Positions 34,253 to 43,305 of a DNA stretch of 64,000 bases are shown in pieces (within the stretch, counting starts at the first letter, position 1; the number at the start of each line of letters is the position of its first letter). The position numbers were made by a program, and so were the translations under genes. This stretch comes from Actinomadura pelletieri DSM 43383 (GTDB lineage Bacteria; Actinomycetota; Actinomycetes; Streptosporangiales; Streptosporangiaceae), in assembly GCF_003634705.1 (NCBI RefSeq), contig NZ_RBWU01000001.1:868001-932000 (forward strand), written 5' to 3'. Under the pieces are notes generated by a model. That model was given only the letters and a program-made list of their open reading frames with translations, was not told the DNA's origin and did no database searches.

Positions 34253-35185
34253 TCAGGGGTTGGCGTAGCTGGTCAGGGTGTCCCAGTCGATGTCCGGGGG
34301 CGTGATTCCGTGGGTGGCGAAGTAGGTCTGGGTGCGTCTCCAGCCGTCCTCGATCCATTCTTCGAAGGACGACGGTTCGCGGCGGCCTGAAGGGAGCAGG
34401 CCCGGTATGCGCGCCGGGGTCATCGTCCACTCGCCTTCCGTCTTGGACGCCTCACCGGCGACGAGCAAGGTCGTCCTGTCGTCGACGAGCCCGTTGTGTC
34501 GGTGCCACAGCAGGTTGGCCGGTCCTGGTGTCCCGTGGAACGGCTGGGACGGGCGCAGTTGAAGCGTTCCGGGTGCCGAGGTCGACCAGGAGACCCGCGC
34601 CCGCGTCGAGCAGGGGAATCCCTGTTCGTCGCGTACTGCCAACACTGCCGTGGGGTATCGGGTCAGGGCGTCGGTGATCTGTTCGTTCGGAGGCGTGCCG
34701 TCCGGAGGCGGGGGCTTTCCGGCGCCGCCGGTCGCGGCGGGTGGTCCCACGTGCACGCGCAGCGGCCTCACGAAGATCGGCAGCCGCCAGAAGAACCAGG
34801 CCATCGCGTGGCGGTAGTCGGGCGCGGCGATTCCGTCGGCCAGCGGAAAACGCCTGTGAAAAAGGATGCGCCAGTATTCCTCCAGGTCCTGCGGGGACGC
34901 CACGATCTCCGGGGCGGTGGCGATGCCCTGAATCAGGACCGTGGGCATGTCCGCCAGACCGCTTCCGGCGGGGTCCGAGTACAGGAGAGCGACGCGGCCG
35001 TCGCGGCGGACGTTGCGCGCCCGCTGCGGATAGGCCACCGGTGTGCTGAGGACGATCTCTCCCCGATTGCGGAGCCATGTCCCCGACATCGGTCTGGTGT
35101 TCAGCCCTCCGGACTTGGTGAGGCTGGTGAACTCCAAGACACGAGTCTCGGACAAGACATTCGCCGTGATGGCATCCAAATCCAC
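34253..35185 (-). CDS. Pyridoxamine 5'-phosphate oxidase-family (FMN split-barrel) protein
   Basis: 310 residues from a GTG with a strong GGAGGAACGC site; the longer frame is unsupported. The N-terminal half is a split barrel (GGLNTRPMSGTWLRNRGEIV and RDGRVALLYSDPAGSG), and the C-terminal half has a second, more diverged barrel-like region (RYPTAVLAVRDEQGFPCSTR). Flavin or F420-dependent reductase or oxidase activity is possible; the substrate is unknown. Confidence 0.75.
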   Translation of the reverse strand: MDLDAITANVLSETRVLEFTSLTKSGGLNTRPMSGTWLRNRGEIVLSTPVAYPQRARNVRRDGRVALLYSDPAGSGLADMPTVLIQGIATAPEIVASPQDLEEYWRILFHRRFPLADGIAAPDYRHAMAWFFWRLPIFVRPLRVHVGPPAATGGAGKPPPPDGTPPNEQITDALTRYPTAVLAVRDEQGFPCSTRARVSWSTSAPGTLQLRPSQPFHGTPGPANLLWHRHNGLVDDRTTLLVAGEASKTEGEWTMTPARIPGLLPSGRREPSSFEEWIEDGWRRTQTYFATHGITPPDIDWDTLTSYANP

Positions 35186-35389
35186 GCGTTCCTCCGAAAT
35201 CGGTTCGACCCGGAGGAACCTAGAACCTCGACCACACCCAAGATCCGGTTCTCGGACTCGGGACACCGATCGGCGGTGCGGTCAGCGCGGGGAGCGGTCA
35301 TGGTATGGCTGTGTTGATCAGTATTTGAGACCTTGGTCACGGAGTTCGATGCCAGGGAACGTGGTGTGTCACGGGTTGGGAGTCTGCGG

Positions 35390-36196
35390 ATGCGGCGACG
35401 GCTGCTCGCGCTGGGGTTTGCTGGGTGCTGTTTGGTGAGCGGGTGCGGCGGCGGCGAGGAGCCGTCCATCCTCGGGACGCAGACGCTGGTCGCGGGGGTG
35501 CGGCCGGACCTGCCCGGAATCGGGTTCCAGCGGGCGGACGGGCGTTTCGAGGGCCTGGACGTGGACGTGTCGCGCTACCTGGCCGCCCGGTTGGGGAAGA
35601 AGGTTCGGTTCGTCCCGGCGCTGGCGGCGGACCGGGAGCGGCTGCTGCGGGACGGGAAGGTCGACATGGTGCTGACCTTCTGGCTGGAGCCGGAATGGAA
35701 GCAGCGGCTGGGGTTCGCGGGCCCGTACCTGCTGTCGTACCAGGACATCCTCGTCCGGGACGGCGAACGCGAGGTCCGCGGAGTGCGAGACCTCGCGGGA
35801 CGCAGGATCTGCGCCGTCACGGGATCGGGCGCCGCGGAGGCGGTGACGCGGGAACGGCAGGTGGCGGCGGTGCCGGTGGCCGCCAGGTCCTACGACGAGT
35901 GCATGACGATGCTCGCCGACCGGCGAATCGACGCGATCACGACGAACGACACGATCCTCGCCGGGCTGAAGACCCGGAAGGGCACCGGTTTCCGCCTGCT
36001 GAACTCCCGGTTCGGAGAGCGGCGGACGGGCATCGCGATCCGCAAGGGCGACCCCGACGGATGCGAGGCCCTCAACCGAGCCATCACCCAGATGTACCAG
36101 GACGGAACAATGGCCAGATTTATGAGCAAATGGTTTGGCTCCTCAGGCCTGAACCTGTCGGACGTCGAGGTCCCCCAATTCGAGGGCTGCCTGTAA
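35390..36196 (+). CDS. Solute-binding lipoprotein (SBP family 3)
   Basis: 268 residues from MRRRLLALGFAG. Lipobox LVSGC (residues 16-20 region), then the periplasmic-binding fold: TLVAGVRPDLPGIGFQRADG, DVDVSRYLAARLGKKVRFVP, GKVDMVLTFWLEPEWKQRLG, RRICAVTGSGAAEAVTRERQ. It should bind a polar amino acid or similar ligand outside the membrane. No ABC permease or ATPase genes are adjacent, so it may be an orphan receptor. Confidence 0.88.
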   Translation: MRRRLLALGFAGCCLVSGCGGGEEPSILGTQTLVAGVRPDLPGIGFQRADGRFEGLDVDVSRYLAARLGKKVRFVPALAADRERLLRDGKVDMVLTFWLEPEWKQRLGFAGPYLLSYQDILVRDGEREVRGVRDLAGRRICAVTGSGAAEAVTRERQVAAVPVAARSYDECMTMLADRRIDAITTNDTILAGLKTRKGTGFRLLNSRFGERRTGIAIRKGDPDGCEALNRAITQMYQDGTMARFMSKWFGSSGLNLSDVEVPQFEGCL

Positions 36197-36289
36197 CCCC
36201 GTCCCGACCCTTCGGCCGCTCTATCTCGCCCGCTCTGCCCCGGCCGCTTCGCCCCTGCTCGTGGCCGTTCGCTCGGCTTGTGGCCGCTC

Positions 36290-37040
36290 AGCCTCGGTCG
36301 TCGCTGCCGGAGGTGGACGGAGGGTTGGCGCTCACACCGCCGCCGTCCCGCCGGTCAGGCCTCCGCCGCTGGTGGTGATGTTGCCTGTGTCAGCGCCGGG
36401 TGGCTTGGACGCTTCGCCCCGGGCCGTGGCGGCTTAGTCTTGGTTGCCGCTGCCGGAGGTGGACGGAGGGTTGGCGCTCACGCCGCCGCCGTCCCGCCGT
36501 CAGGCCTCCGCCGCTGGTGGTGATGTTGCCTGTGTCAGCGCCGGGTGGCTTGGACGCTTCGCCCCGGGCCCTGGCTGCTTCGCCTTGGGTGCCGCTGCCG
36601 GAGGTGGACGGAGGGTTGGCGCTCACGCCGCCGCCGTCCCGCCGTCAGGCCTCCGCCGCTGGTGGTGATGTTGCCTGTGTCAGCGTCGGGTGCTGCTGTT
36701 GCTTGGACGCTTCGCCGCGGGCCCTGGCTGCTTCGTCGTGGGTGCTTAGTCTTGGTTGCCGCTGCCGGAGGCGGTCGGGGGGTTGGCGCTCACGCCGCCG
36801 CCGTCCCGCCGGTCAGGCCTCCGCCGTTGGTCCTGATATTGCCTGTGTCAGCGTCGGGTGGCTTGGACGCTTCGCCCCGGGCCGTGGCGGCTTAGTCTTG
36901 GTTGCCGCTGCCGGAGGTGGTCGGGGGGTTGGGGCCCTCGCCGCCGCCGACGGCGCCGCCGCCCATGCCGCCGCCGCCCGTCCCGCCGCCCAGGCCTCCG
37001 CCGCTGGTCGTGATGTTGCCTGTGCCGGCGTCGGGTGGCT
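36290..37040. repeat. Five tandem copies of the anti-sigma-like gene 3' end
   Basis: The motif ctgccgg(agg) recurs at 36304, 36450, 36595, 36762 and 36908, spacings 146, 145, 167 and 146 bp. Read on the minus strand, copies encode variants of GNITTSGGGL, a short variable part, then NPPSTSGSGNQ. The copy at 36892-37040 is the real gene end; the other four lie downstream and are decayed by frameshifts. Confidence 0.9.
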
Positions 37041-37599
37041 TGCCGTTGTCGCCGGGGCCGCGCGGAGGTGTCTGGGGGAGGCGCGTAGGCCGCAACTTCG
37101 GGCCCTTGGTCTTCTTCTGCTGGCCGGGTGCGCCGTCCCGGCCGTGCTTCTTCGTGGACCGCGACGGTGACGGTTTCGGTGATTCCTTGGGCGTCGGCGC
37201 GGGCGGCTCCAGGCGGGTGGCCGGGGTCGCGTCGCCGCGGGTGCCCTCCCGCTTGTTGATCGTCGGGCTGGGGGACGGCGCCGGGTCCCGGCCGCCGGGG
37301 AGCTGGCCGGTGATCGTGGCGTAGGCGGCGCCTCCGGTCAGGATGAGCGAACCGCCCACGACGGCCAGAACCTTGATCGTCAGGAAGCGGCGCAGGGCGG
37401 CCGCGCGGGAGCCGCGGGCCGGACGTGGTGCGGCCAGGAAGGCGGCGACGGCGGCGTCCTCGCCCGCGAGTTCCGCCGGACGCGCGGGCGCGGCCGCGGC
37501 CGTGAGAAGAGCGCGCAGCCGAGCGTCGCCGCCCACACCGTCGAGGAGGCGCTCGGCGGCGCGTTCGTCGAAGCCTCCGGCCTGGTGATGCTCGCTCAT
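36892..37599 (-). CDS. Membrane partner of ECF sigma factor (anti-sigma-like)
   Basis: 235 residues. A short cytoplasmic N-terminal region (FDERAAERLLDGVGGDARLR), one transmembrane helix at about 73-93 (FLTIKVLAVVGGSLILTGGA), and a long external tail rich in Pro, Lys and then Gly (GGGLGGGTGGGGMGGGAVGG). Its start overlaps the stop of the sigma gene by four bases. In actinomycetes such genes after an ECF sigma act as anti-sigma or sensor partners. The 3' end is copied four more times downstream. Confidence 0.8.
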   Translation of the reverse strand: MSEHHQAGGFDERAAERLLDGVGGDARLRALLTAAAAPARPAELAGEDAAVAAFLAAPRPARGSRAAALRRFLTIKVLAVVGGSLILTGGAAYATITGQLPGGRDPAPSPSPTINKREGTRGDATPATRLEPPAPTPKESPKPSPSRSTKKHGRDGAPGQQKKTKGPKLRPTRLPQTPPRGPGDNGKPPDAGTGNITTSGGGLGGGTGGGGMGGGAVGGGEGPNPPTTSGSGNQD

Positions 37600-38243
37600 G
37601 TCACCTCTTCAGCGCCGGTACCACCGCTTTTGTCACTCTGGGCGAAGGGAGGGACCCCGGGCGTCGCGTCCTCGCCGACCGCGCAGGGGGGTGACAGCCG
37701 TTCGGCGAGGCGCTTGAGTCCACGGTAGGAGGCCGTCCGGACGGCGCCCGGACGTTTTCCGAGAACCTTGCCGGCCGACTTGGCGTCCAGACCGACGACG
37801 ACGCGCAGCAGCACCGCCTCGGCCTGGTCGCGGGGAAGTTCGGAGATCAGCCGTAGCGCGTCCCGGGTGGCGATGCCGTCCAGCGCGTCGAGTTCGGTGT
37901 CGCCGTCGGCGGCCATCGTGATCAGTTCCTCGACGGGCAGGTCGGAGCCGGGACGCCGTGACCTGCGACGCAGATGGTCGAGGGCCCGATGCCGGGTGAT
38001 CGTGGCCGTCCAGCCGCGGAAGCCGTCGAGGTCGCCGCGGAACGAGGGGAGGTCACGGGCGATCTGGAGCCAGGCCTCGGACGTGACGTCCTCGGCGTCC
38101 CCGCCGACGATCGCCCCGGCGAACCGGATCAGCCGTGGCTGGACGTCGCGATAGAGCATGCGGAAGGACTCTTCGTCGCCCTCCTGCGCCGCCCGCAGGG
38201 CACGACCGAGTGTCTCCTCGCCGGCCCGATCCACCCCCACCAT
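37596..38243 (-). CDS. ECF-type RNA polymerase sigma factor
   Basis: 215 residues. Region 2 (FRMLYRDVQPRLIRFAGAIV, DVTSEAWLQIARDLPSFRGD, GWTATITRHRALDHLRRRSR) and region 4 (ISELPRDQAEAVLLRVVVGL, DAKSAGKVLGKRPGAVRTAS) are both clear. Start chosen at MVGVDRAGEETLG; longer frames extend into the promoter. Co-transcribed with the membrane partner that follows it. Confidence 0.92.
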   Translation of the reverse strand: MVGVDRAGEETLGRALRAAQEGDEESFRMLYRDVQPRLIRFAGAIVGGDAEDVTSEAWLQIARDLPSFRGDLDGFRGWTATITRHRALDHLRRRSRRPGSDLPVEELITMAADGDTELDALDGIATRDALRLISELPRDQAEAVLLRVVVGLDAKSAGKVLGKRPGAVRTASYRGLKRLAERLSPPCAVGEDATPGVPPFAQSDKSGGTGAEEVT

Positions 38244-38359
38244 TGTGCAGGGATTCACGTGATCGTGTGACATGTACGCGGTGGTTCGGCGCTGAAGCAT
38301 TGAGCGCCCACGGCATCCGGTGTCCGGGCGCTCCCCCTTCCCGTGTGAAGCATGACGAG

Positions 38360-38857
38360 ATGTGGACGGACATGACCCGCGATCCGTTGGTCGGCGGCCC
38401 CGCGCGCGACCTGGATGACCTGCACGTCGGCGACGGTTCGGCGGGCACGAGACCGCTGCCGGTCGCGGCGGCCGAGCCGGTCTTCGTCGACGCGACCGGC
38501 GGGCGTGCCCGGCTCGGACGGCGGCTCGGCCTCGCCGCCGGGGCGGTGCTCGTGGTGTTCACGGGCGCGCTCGGCCTCGGTTTGGCGACCGAACCGAACG
38601 TGCCGTTGACGCCGTGGAACGATCCGTCGCCGCGGCCGAGTGTGAAGTCGAGCCGTCCGGACGGCCCGACGGTCGGGGCGGACGAGCGGCGCGCCGGCGT
38701 GGTCGGGCGTCCCGGACGGGTGACCCCCGTGGCGCCCGGGTCGTCCGCGGCCGTTCTCCCGACGCGGCGGGCACCTGCCGTGTCGGCGTCCACGAGCCGT
38801 CCGGGCAAGTCGAACGCGACCCCACCCGCCTGGGGACGTAAGAAGAAGAACCGTTGA
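38360..38857 (+). CDS. Single-span membrane protein upstream of NodB-GT2 gene
   Basis: 165 residues (second ATG at 38372 also possible). Cytoplasmic N-terminus, one transmembrane helix (LGLAAGAVLVVFTGALGLGL, about 55-75), then a Pro/Ser/Arg-rich external tail ending in KKKNR. Its stop overlaps the TTG start of the deacetylase-glycosyltransferase gene, so it probably assists that enzyme. No family recognised. Confidence 0.65.
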   Translation: MWTDMTRDPLVGGPARDLDDLHVGDGSAGTRPLPVAAAEPVFVDATGGRARLGRRLGLAAGAVLVVFTGALGLGLATEPNVPLTPWNDPSPRPSVKSSRPDGPTVGADERRAGVVGRPGRVTPVAPGSSAAVLPTRRAPAVSASTSRPGKSNATPPAWGRKKKNR

Positions 38858-41058
38858 CCCCACGACGCGCCGAGCCCAGGGGGCACTGGGTTCTGCTGAT
38901 GCTCGGCGGTTTCGTACTGGCTGTGCTTCTGCTGCTGGACGGGTTCGCGCACAACATCGTCGGTGAGGCGCCCCGGGACGCACGTCCGGTCGCCGGGTCC
39001 GTTCCGGCGGCGGTCGCGTCCGGTGGGCCGGTCGTCAGCCTCGCGGACGGCGTCCCACGCGCCCGCCGGATGCCCCCGAAGACGATCGCGTTGACGTTCG
39101 ACGACGGCCCCGACCCGGAATGGACCCCGCGGCTCCTGGACGTCCTGCGCCGCCACGGCGCCCGCGCGACGTTCTTCACCGTCGGGGCGCGTGTGGCCGA
39201 GCATCCGGAGCTGACCCGGCGGGTGCTGCGGGACGGCCACGAGATCGGCTCCCACACGTACACGCACGCGGATCTGGCGGCGGTGCCCGCGTGGCGGGCG
39301 CGGCTGGAGCTCGATCTCACGCAGCGGGCGCTGGCGGGGGCGGCGGGCGTCCACACGAGGCTGATGCGGATGCCGTACTCGTCCCGTCCGGACGGCCTGA
39401 CCGGCCCGGAGTGGGGAGCCGCGAGACGGGCGGGCGAAGACGGTTACGTCGTCGTCCTCACCGACCGCGACACCGAGGACTGGGCCCGTCCCGGCACCGC
39501 AGGGATCGTCCGGGCCGCGCTCGCCGGGGAGCGGCGGGACGAGGGCGCGGTGGTGATGCTGCACGACTCCGGCGGCGACCGGTCCGAGACGGTCGCGGCC
39601 ATCGAGCAGATCATCCGGCGGCTCCAACCGCAGGGGTACCGCTTCACGACGCTCACCGAGGCCCTGGACCTGCCCCCGGCGCAGGTTCGGGTGTCGGCGC
39701 CGGAGAGGGCCTTCGGCTGGACGCTGATCACGGCACAGCGCGCCGCGTCCGCCCTCACCGGGACCATGGGGTTGCTGCTGGCGGTGGCCGGGATCGCGTA
39801 CGTGCTGAGACTCCTGGCGCTCGTGCTGCTGGCGCACGTCCACGTCCGCCGGGTCAGAGGTCGAAGACGGGTACGGCGCGGCGGCGCCCACCGCCAGGCC
39901 GCACCGGATCCTTTCGTCGGCTTCCACGAGCCGGGGGAGATGCCGCCCGATCCGTTCCCGCCCGTGTCGGTGATCGTCCCGGCGTACAACGAGGAGGCGA
40001 ACATCGCGGCGACGGTCGCCTCGCTCCTGGACACCGACTATCCGGGCACCGTCGAGGTGATCGTGGTGGACGACGGGTCCACCGACCGCACCGCGCTGCT
40101 CGTCGAGTCGATCGCGCTGCCTACCGTCCATCTGATCCGCAAGCGCAACGGCGGCAAGCCCAGCGCGCTGAACACCGGCATCGGCGTCGCCCGCGCCGAG
40201 ATCCTCGTGCTCGTGGACGGCGACACCGTCTTCCAGCGCGACACCGTCCGGCATCTCGTCGCGCCGTTCGCCGACCCGCGGGTCGCGGCGGTCAGCGGGA
40301 ACACCAAGGTCGCCAACCGGGGCGGCATCCTCGGCCGCTGGCAGCACATCGAGTACGTGATCGGTTTCAACCTCGACCGGCGCATGTTCGACATCCTGCG
40401 GTGCATGCCGACCGTCCCGGGCGCGATCGGCGCGTTCCGCGGATCGGTGTTGGCGCAGGTGGGCGGCGTCCCGGACGACACGCTCGCCGAGGACACCGAC
40501 CTCACCATGGCGATCTGCCGTACCGGGCTGCGCGTCGTCTACGAGGAGAAGGCCCTGGCGTGGACGGAGACACCGTCGTCGCTGCGTCAACTGTGGAGGC
40601 AGCGCTACCGCTGGTGCTACGGCACGATGCAGGCGATGTGGAAGCATCGCCGCTCCGTGATCGAGCACGGCGGTTCGGGGCGGTTCGGACGTCGCTGCCT
40701 CCCCTACATGATGGTCTTCCAGGTCCTCCTGCCCCTGTTCGCACCCGCCATCGACCTGTTCGCACTGTACGGACTGCTGTTCCTCGATCCGGCCGTGCCC
40801 ATCCTGATGTGGACGGCGTTCGTCGCCGCGCAGGCCGCCGCCGGTGCCTACGCGCTGTGGCTGGACGGCGAACCGATCCGTCCGCTGTGGACGCTGCCGC
40901 TCCAGCAGTTCGTGTACCGGCAGTTGATGTATCTGGTCGTCGTCCAGTCCGTCGTCACCGCACTGCTGGGCGCACGGTTGGGCTGGCACACCATCCGGCG
41001 GACGGGCACGCTGGCGGATCTCCGGGAACAATCGGAGGGACCGGTCGGTTACACATGA
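38854..41058 (+). CDS. Polysaccharide deacetylase fused to GT2 glycosyltransferase
   Basis: 734 residues, TTG start overlapping the upstream stop. Transmembrane helix at about 12-32. The NodB deacetylase has IALTFDDGPDPEWTPRLLDV (about 76-95) and the metal histidines in GHEIGSHTYTHADLA. A second hydrophobic segment lies near 300-325. The family 2 glycosyltransferase domain has VSVIVPAYNEEANIAATVAS (about 370), the DGD metal site (about 455), EDTD (about 546) and QRYRW (about 583). Several C-terminal membrane helices follow. This is the architecture of enzymes making and trimming beta-linked N-acetylglucosamine-type surface polymers; the exact polymer is unknown. Confidence 0.92.
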   Translation: MTPRRAEPRGHWVLLMLGGFVLAVLLLLDGFAHNIVGEAPRDARPVAGSVPAAVASGGPVVSLADGVPRARRMPPKTIALTFDDGPDPEWTPRLLDVLRRHGARATFFTVGARVAEHPELTRRVLRDGHEIGSHTYTHADLAAVPAWRARLELDLTQRALAGAAGVHTRLMRMPYSSRPDGLTGPEWGAARRAGEDGYVVVLTDRDTEDWARPGTAGIVRAALAGERRDEGAVVMLHDSGGDRSETVAAIEQIIRRLQPQGYRFTTLTEALDLPPAQVRVSAPERAFGWTLITAQRAASALTGTMGLLLAVAGIAYVLRLLALVLLAHVHVRRVRGRRRVRRGGAHRQAAPDPFVGFHEPGEMPPDPFPPVSVIVPAYNEEANIAATVASLLDTDYPGTVEVIVVDDGSTDRTALLVESIALPTVHLIRKRNGGKPSALNTGIGVARAEILVLVDGDTVFQRDTVRHLVAPFADPRVAAVSGNTKVANRGGILGRWQHIEYVIGFNLDRRMFDILRCMPTVPGAIGAFRGSVLAQVGGVPDDTLAEDTDLTMAICRTGLRVVYEEKALAWTETPSSLRQLWRQRYRWCYGTMQAMWKHRRSVIEHGGSGRFGRRCLPYMMVFQVLLPLFAPAIDLFALYGLLFLDPAVPILMWTAFVAAQAAAGAYALWLDGEPIRPLWTLPLQQFVYRQLMYLVVVQSVVTALLGARLGWHTIRRTGTLADLREQSEGPVGYT

Positions 41059-41176
41059 CAGCCGGTGTGCCTGGTGTCCCCGGGCCTCACCTTTTGCCTT
41101 CACGGAATACCGTCCGGCTGGAGCCGTGTCGTGCCTTTCGCCGAGAGGCGACCCACACACCGGTGCAAGATCGGGC

Positions 41177-41204
41177 CCCCGCCGGGTCATATGACCCGGC
41201 GGGG
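41177..41204. terminator. 28-bp perfect palindrome terminator
   Basis: ccccgccgggtcat followed by atgacccggcgggg is a perfect 28-bp palindrome 119 bp after the NodB-GT2 stop, followed by tctggtcgtttt. It is the likely terminator before tenA. Confidence 0.7.
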
Positions 41205-41237
41205 TCTGGTCGTTTTCGGGGTGCGAAACTTGCGGAC

Positions 41238-41843
41238 ATGAGTCTCGCGGCGCATCTGGAGGAGCTCGGCCGTCCGCTGGTCGACGAACAACTCGAACAC
41301 CCCACCGTGCGGGGCATCGCCCAAGGAAACCTGGACGAGAAGGTCTTCCGCTCCTGGCTGGAACAGGACTACCTCTTTCTGCACGACTACGTCCGCGTGT
41401 TCTCCCGGCTCGCCTGGCAGGCCCCCGCCGCCCATCTCGGTGACCTCGTCGACCTCGCCCACGCGACGTTCCACGAGGAACTCGACCTGCACCGCTCGCT
41501 CTCCGCGAGCTTCGCCGCCGACCTGGACGGCGCGAAGAAGGGCCCGGCGTGCGCCGCGTACACGTCCTTCCTACTGGACAGCGCCGCCATCTACGCCGAA
41601 GGTCTGGCCGCCCTCTACCCCTGCATGTGGGGCTACTCGACGCTCGGACGGCACCTCGCCGAGAACCCGCCGTCGGAGCCCCGCTACCGCCGCTGGGTCG
41701 ACACCTACGCCGACCCCGGCTTCGCGTCCCTGACCGCCCGCATCGCCCAGATGATCGACGAGTCCGGCGCCGACCCCGAAACCGCGGAACGCCTGTTCCT
41801 GCAAGGCATGCACCACGAAATCGCCTTCTGGGACGTCCCCTGA
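41238..41843 (+). CDS. tenA: TenA/thiaminase II family protein
   Basis: 201 residues. All-helical TenA fold with the family motifs FRSWLEQDYLFLHDYVRVFS, ATFHEELDLHRSL, YAEGLAALYPCMWGYSTLGR and the C-terminal FLQGMHHEIAFWDVP. TenA hydrolyses aminopyrimidine breakdown products of thiamin for HMP salvage. The catalytic Cys seen near the middle of classical TenA (in a YxxFL context) is not obvious, so this may be the TenA_E type, with Glu residues acting instead. A TPP riboswitch and HMP-type transporter lie at 50.2 kb. Confidence 0.87.
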   Translation: MSLAAHLEELGRPLVDEQLEHPTVRGIAQGNLDEKVFRSWLEQDYLFLHDYVRVFSRLAWQAPAAHLGDLVDLAHATFHEELDLHRSLSASFAADLDGAKKGPACAAYTSFLLDSAAIYAEGLAALYPCMWGYSTLGRHLAENPPSEPRYRRWVDTYADPGFASLTARIAQMIDESGADPETAERLFLQGMHHEIAFWDVP

Positions 41844-42180
41844 CCCTGGACGCGCTCAGCCGATAACGACGGAACTCCAAAGGAGTCAGCCGGATGGTCG
41901 ACGCGCCCTACGGCGTCCTCTAGGACTCCCTGATGCTGAAGGGGCCCAGCTCTGCGGGAGGGAAGGCAGCAGGGGCAGTCGACGCGGCCTTCGTTCTCTT
42001 TGGGACGTCGCGGATCTGGAGGCGCAGCCCTCATGGAGGGTGGCTCGGTGGAGCTGGTCGGGTAGGCGACGTGGCCTTCGACATCTTCTGGGACGTCCCT
42101 GACGCTTGAGGTGCTCAGCCTCCCAAGGACGGAACCTCCGCGGAGGCGGGCGGGTAGTCGACGTAGCCTTCGGCGTCGCC
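41831..42180. repeat. Four degenerate copies of the OYE gene 3' end
   Basis: gtcgacg-like anchors at 41897, 41978, 42065 and 42157 are 81, 87 and 92 bp apart. On the minus strand the units read variants of D-x-E-G-x-V-D-Y-P (VEGHVAYPTSSTEPPSM, NEGRVDCPCCLPS, AVGRVDHPADSFGVPSL) matching the true end AEGYVDYPPASAEVPSLGG. The outermost copy overlaps the tenA stop. Confidence 0.85.
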
Positions 42181-43212
42181 GCCGTGGACGAGTTCGGAAA
42201 TGTGGGGGGTGAGCGGCGCGTCCGTTGCGAACCTGTGCGGTAGGTCCGGGTTCGAGATGAACAGGCGGCCGAAGGAGAAGATGTCGGCCAGGCCCGCCGC
42301 GACGGCCTCTTCCCCGGCCCGCCGCGAGGTCGGTTCGGGACCGTTGAAGTTTCCGATCAGGGTGCCCGACCAGCGGGGACGCAGGTCGGCGAGCGCGCCG
42401 TACGCGCCGCGCTCGATGATGTGCAGGTAGGCGAGGCCGAGCGGGTCGACGGCGTCCACGAGGGCCCGGTAGGTGCCCTGCGGGTCCTGCTCGGCGATCT
42501 CGTTCTCCGGGTTGTCCGGGGAGATGCGCAGGCCGACGCGTTCGGGGCCGACCTCGGCGACGACGGCCTCGACCACGTCGAGGGCGAGACGGAGCCGGCC
42601 CTCCCGCGAGCCGCCGAACCGGTCGGTGCGCCGGTTGGTGTTCTCGGCGAGGAACTGCTGGATGAGGTAGCCGTTCGCGCCGTGCACCTCGACACCGTCG
42701 AACCCGGCCCGGATCGCGTTGCGGGCCTCGGCGGCGAAGTCGGCGATCGTCGCCTCGACCTCGGCGGTCGTCATGGCGCGCGGGGTGACGTGCTCGACGC
42801 GGCCCGCGGCGGTGTAGATGCGTTCGGACTCGATGCGGACGGCGGACGGGGCGAGGGGCGTCGCGCCACCCGGCAGGTTGAGGGGGTGCGTCATCCGTCC
42901 CACGTGCCAGAGCTGGGCGAAGATCGTCCCACCGGCGGCATGGACGGCCTCGGTCACCTCGGCCCATCCGGCGACCTGCGCGTCGGTGACGAGGCCGGGG
43001 ATGCCGGGTCCCGCCTTGCCGAGGATGTTCGGCCAGATCCCCTCGGTGACGATCAGTCCGGCGGTGGCGCGCTGCGCGTAGTACAGCTTCGTCAACGCAT
43101 GCGGGACGCCGGTCGCGTCGTCCGCCCGGGCGCGGGTCATGGGCGCCATCGCGATCCGGTTGGGGAGCCTCAGGCGCGGCCCGTCATACGGCAGCAGCAG
43201 CGGACTGGTCAT
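42115..43212 (-). CDS. Old Yellow Enzyme-family alkene reductase
   Basis: 365 residues from MTSPLLLPYDGPRLRLPNRI, with GGAAGG upstream. FMN TIM barrel: NRIAMAPMTRARADD, QLWHVGRMTHP, GFDGVEVHGANGYLIQQFLA, the substrate histidine and asparagine in EVHGAN, and DIFSFGRLFISNPDLPHRFA. NADPH-dependent reduction of electrophilic alkenes. Divergent from a MarR gene across tgcatgtacatgca-type operators, so it is likely induced by electrophiles through that regulator. Its 3' end is repeated downstream. Confidence 0.95.
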   Translation of the reverse strand: MTSPLLLPYDGPRLRLPNRIAMAPMTRARADDATGVPHALTKLYYAQRATAGLIVTEGIWPNILGKAGPGIPGLVTDAQVAGWAEVTEAVHAAGGTIFAQLWHVGRMTHPLNLPGGATPLAPSAVRIESERIYTAAGRVEHVTPRAMTTAEVEATIADFAAEARNAIRAGFDGVEVHGANGYLIQQFLAENTNRRTDRFGGSREGRLRLALDVVEAVVAEVGPERVGLRISPDNPENEIAEQDPQGTYRALVDAVDPLGLAYLHIIERGAYGALADLRPRWSGTLIGNFNGPEPTSRRAGEEAVAAGLADIFSFGRLFISNPDLPHRFATDAPLTPHISELVHGGDAEGYVDYPPASAEVPSLGG

Positions 43213-43228
43213 CACATGCCTTCCTTTC

Positions 43229-43285
43229 ATGCATGTACATGCATTTCATGTACATGCAGATATTCGCAGTGCATGTATGCTGATG
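43229..43285. promoter_or_regulatory. Palindromic MarR operators between OYE and marR
   Basis: atgcatgtacatgcat (43229-43244) is a perfect 16-bp palindrome, followed by catgtacatg (43247-43256) and a related half site gcatgtatgc (43272-43281). The cluster sits just upstream of both divergent starts. MarR proteins bind this type of site, so autoregulation and control of the OYE gene are likely. Confidence 0.75.
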
Positions 43286-43305
43286 TCAAGAGAAGGAGGC
43301 GCGAG

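Noticed and set aside
36290..37040. CRISPR or mobile-element array
   Set aside because: The 146-bp units are copies of the adjacent gene end, with no spacer structure, cas genes or transposase.
38053..41880. 1275-codon open frame on the minus strand
   Set aside because: It is antisense to the NodB-GT2 gene, tenA and neighbours; composition is Arg/Pro/Gly shadow typical of high-GC DNA, with no domain.
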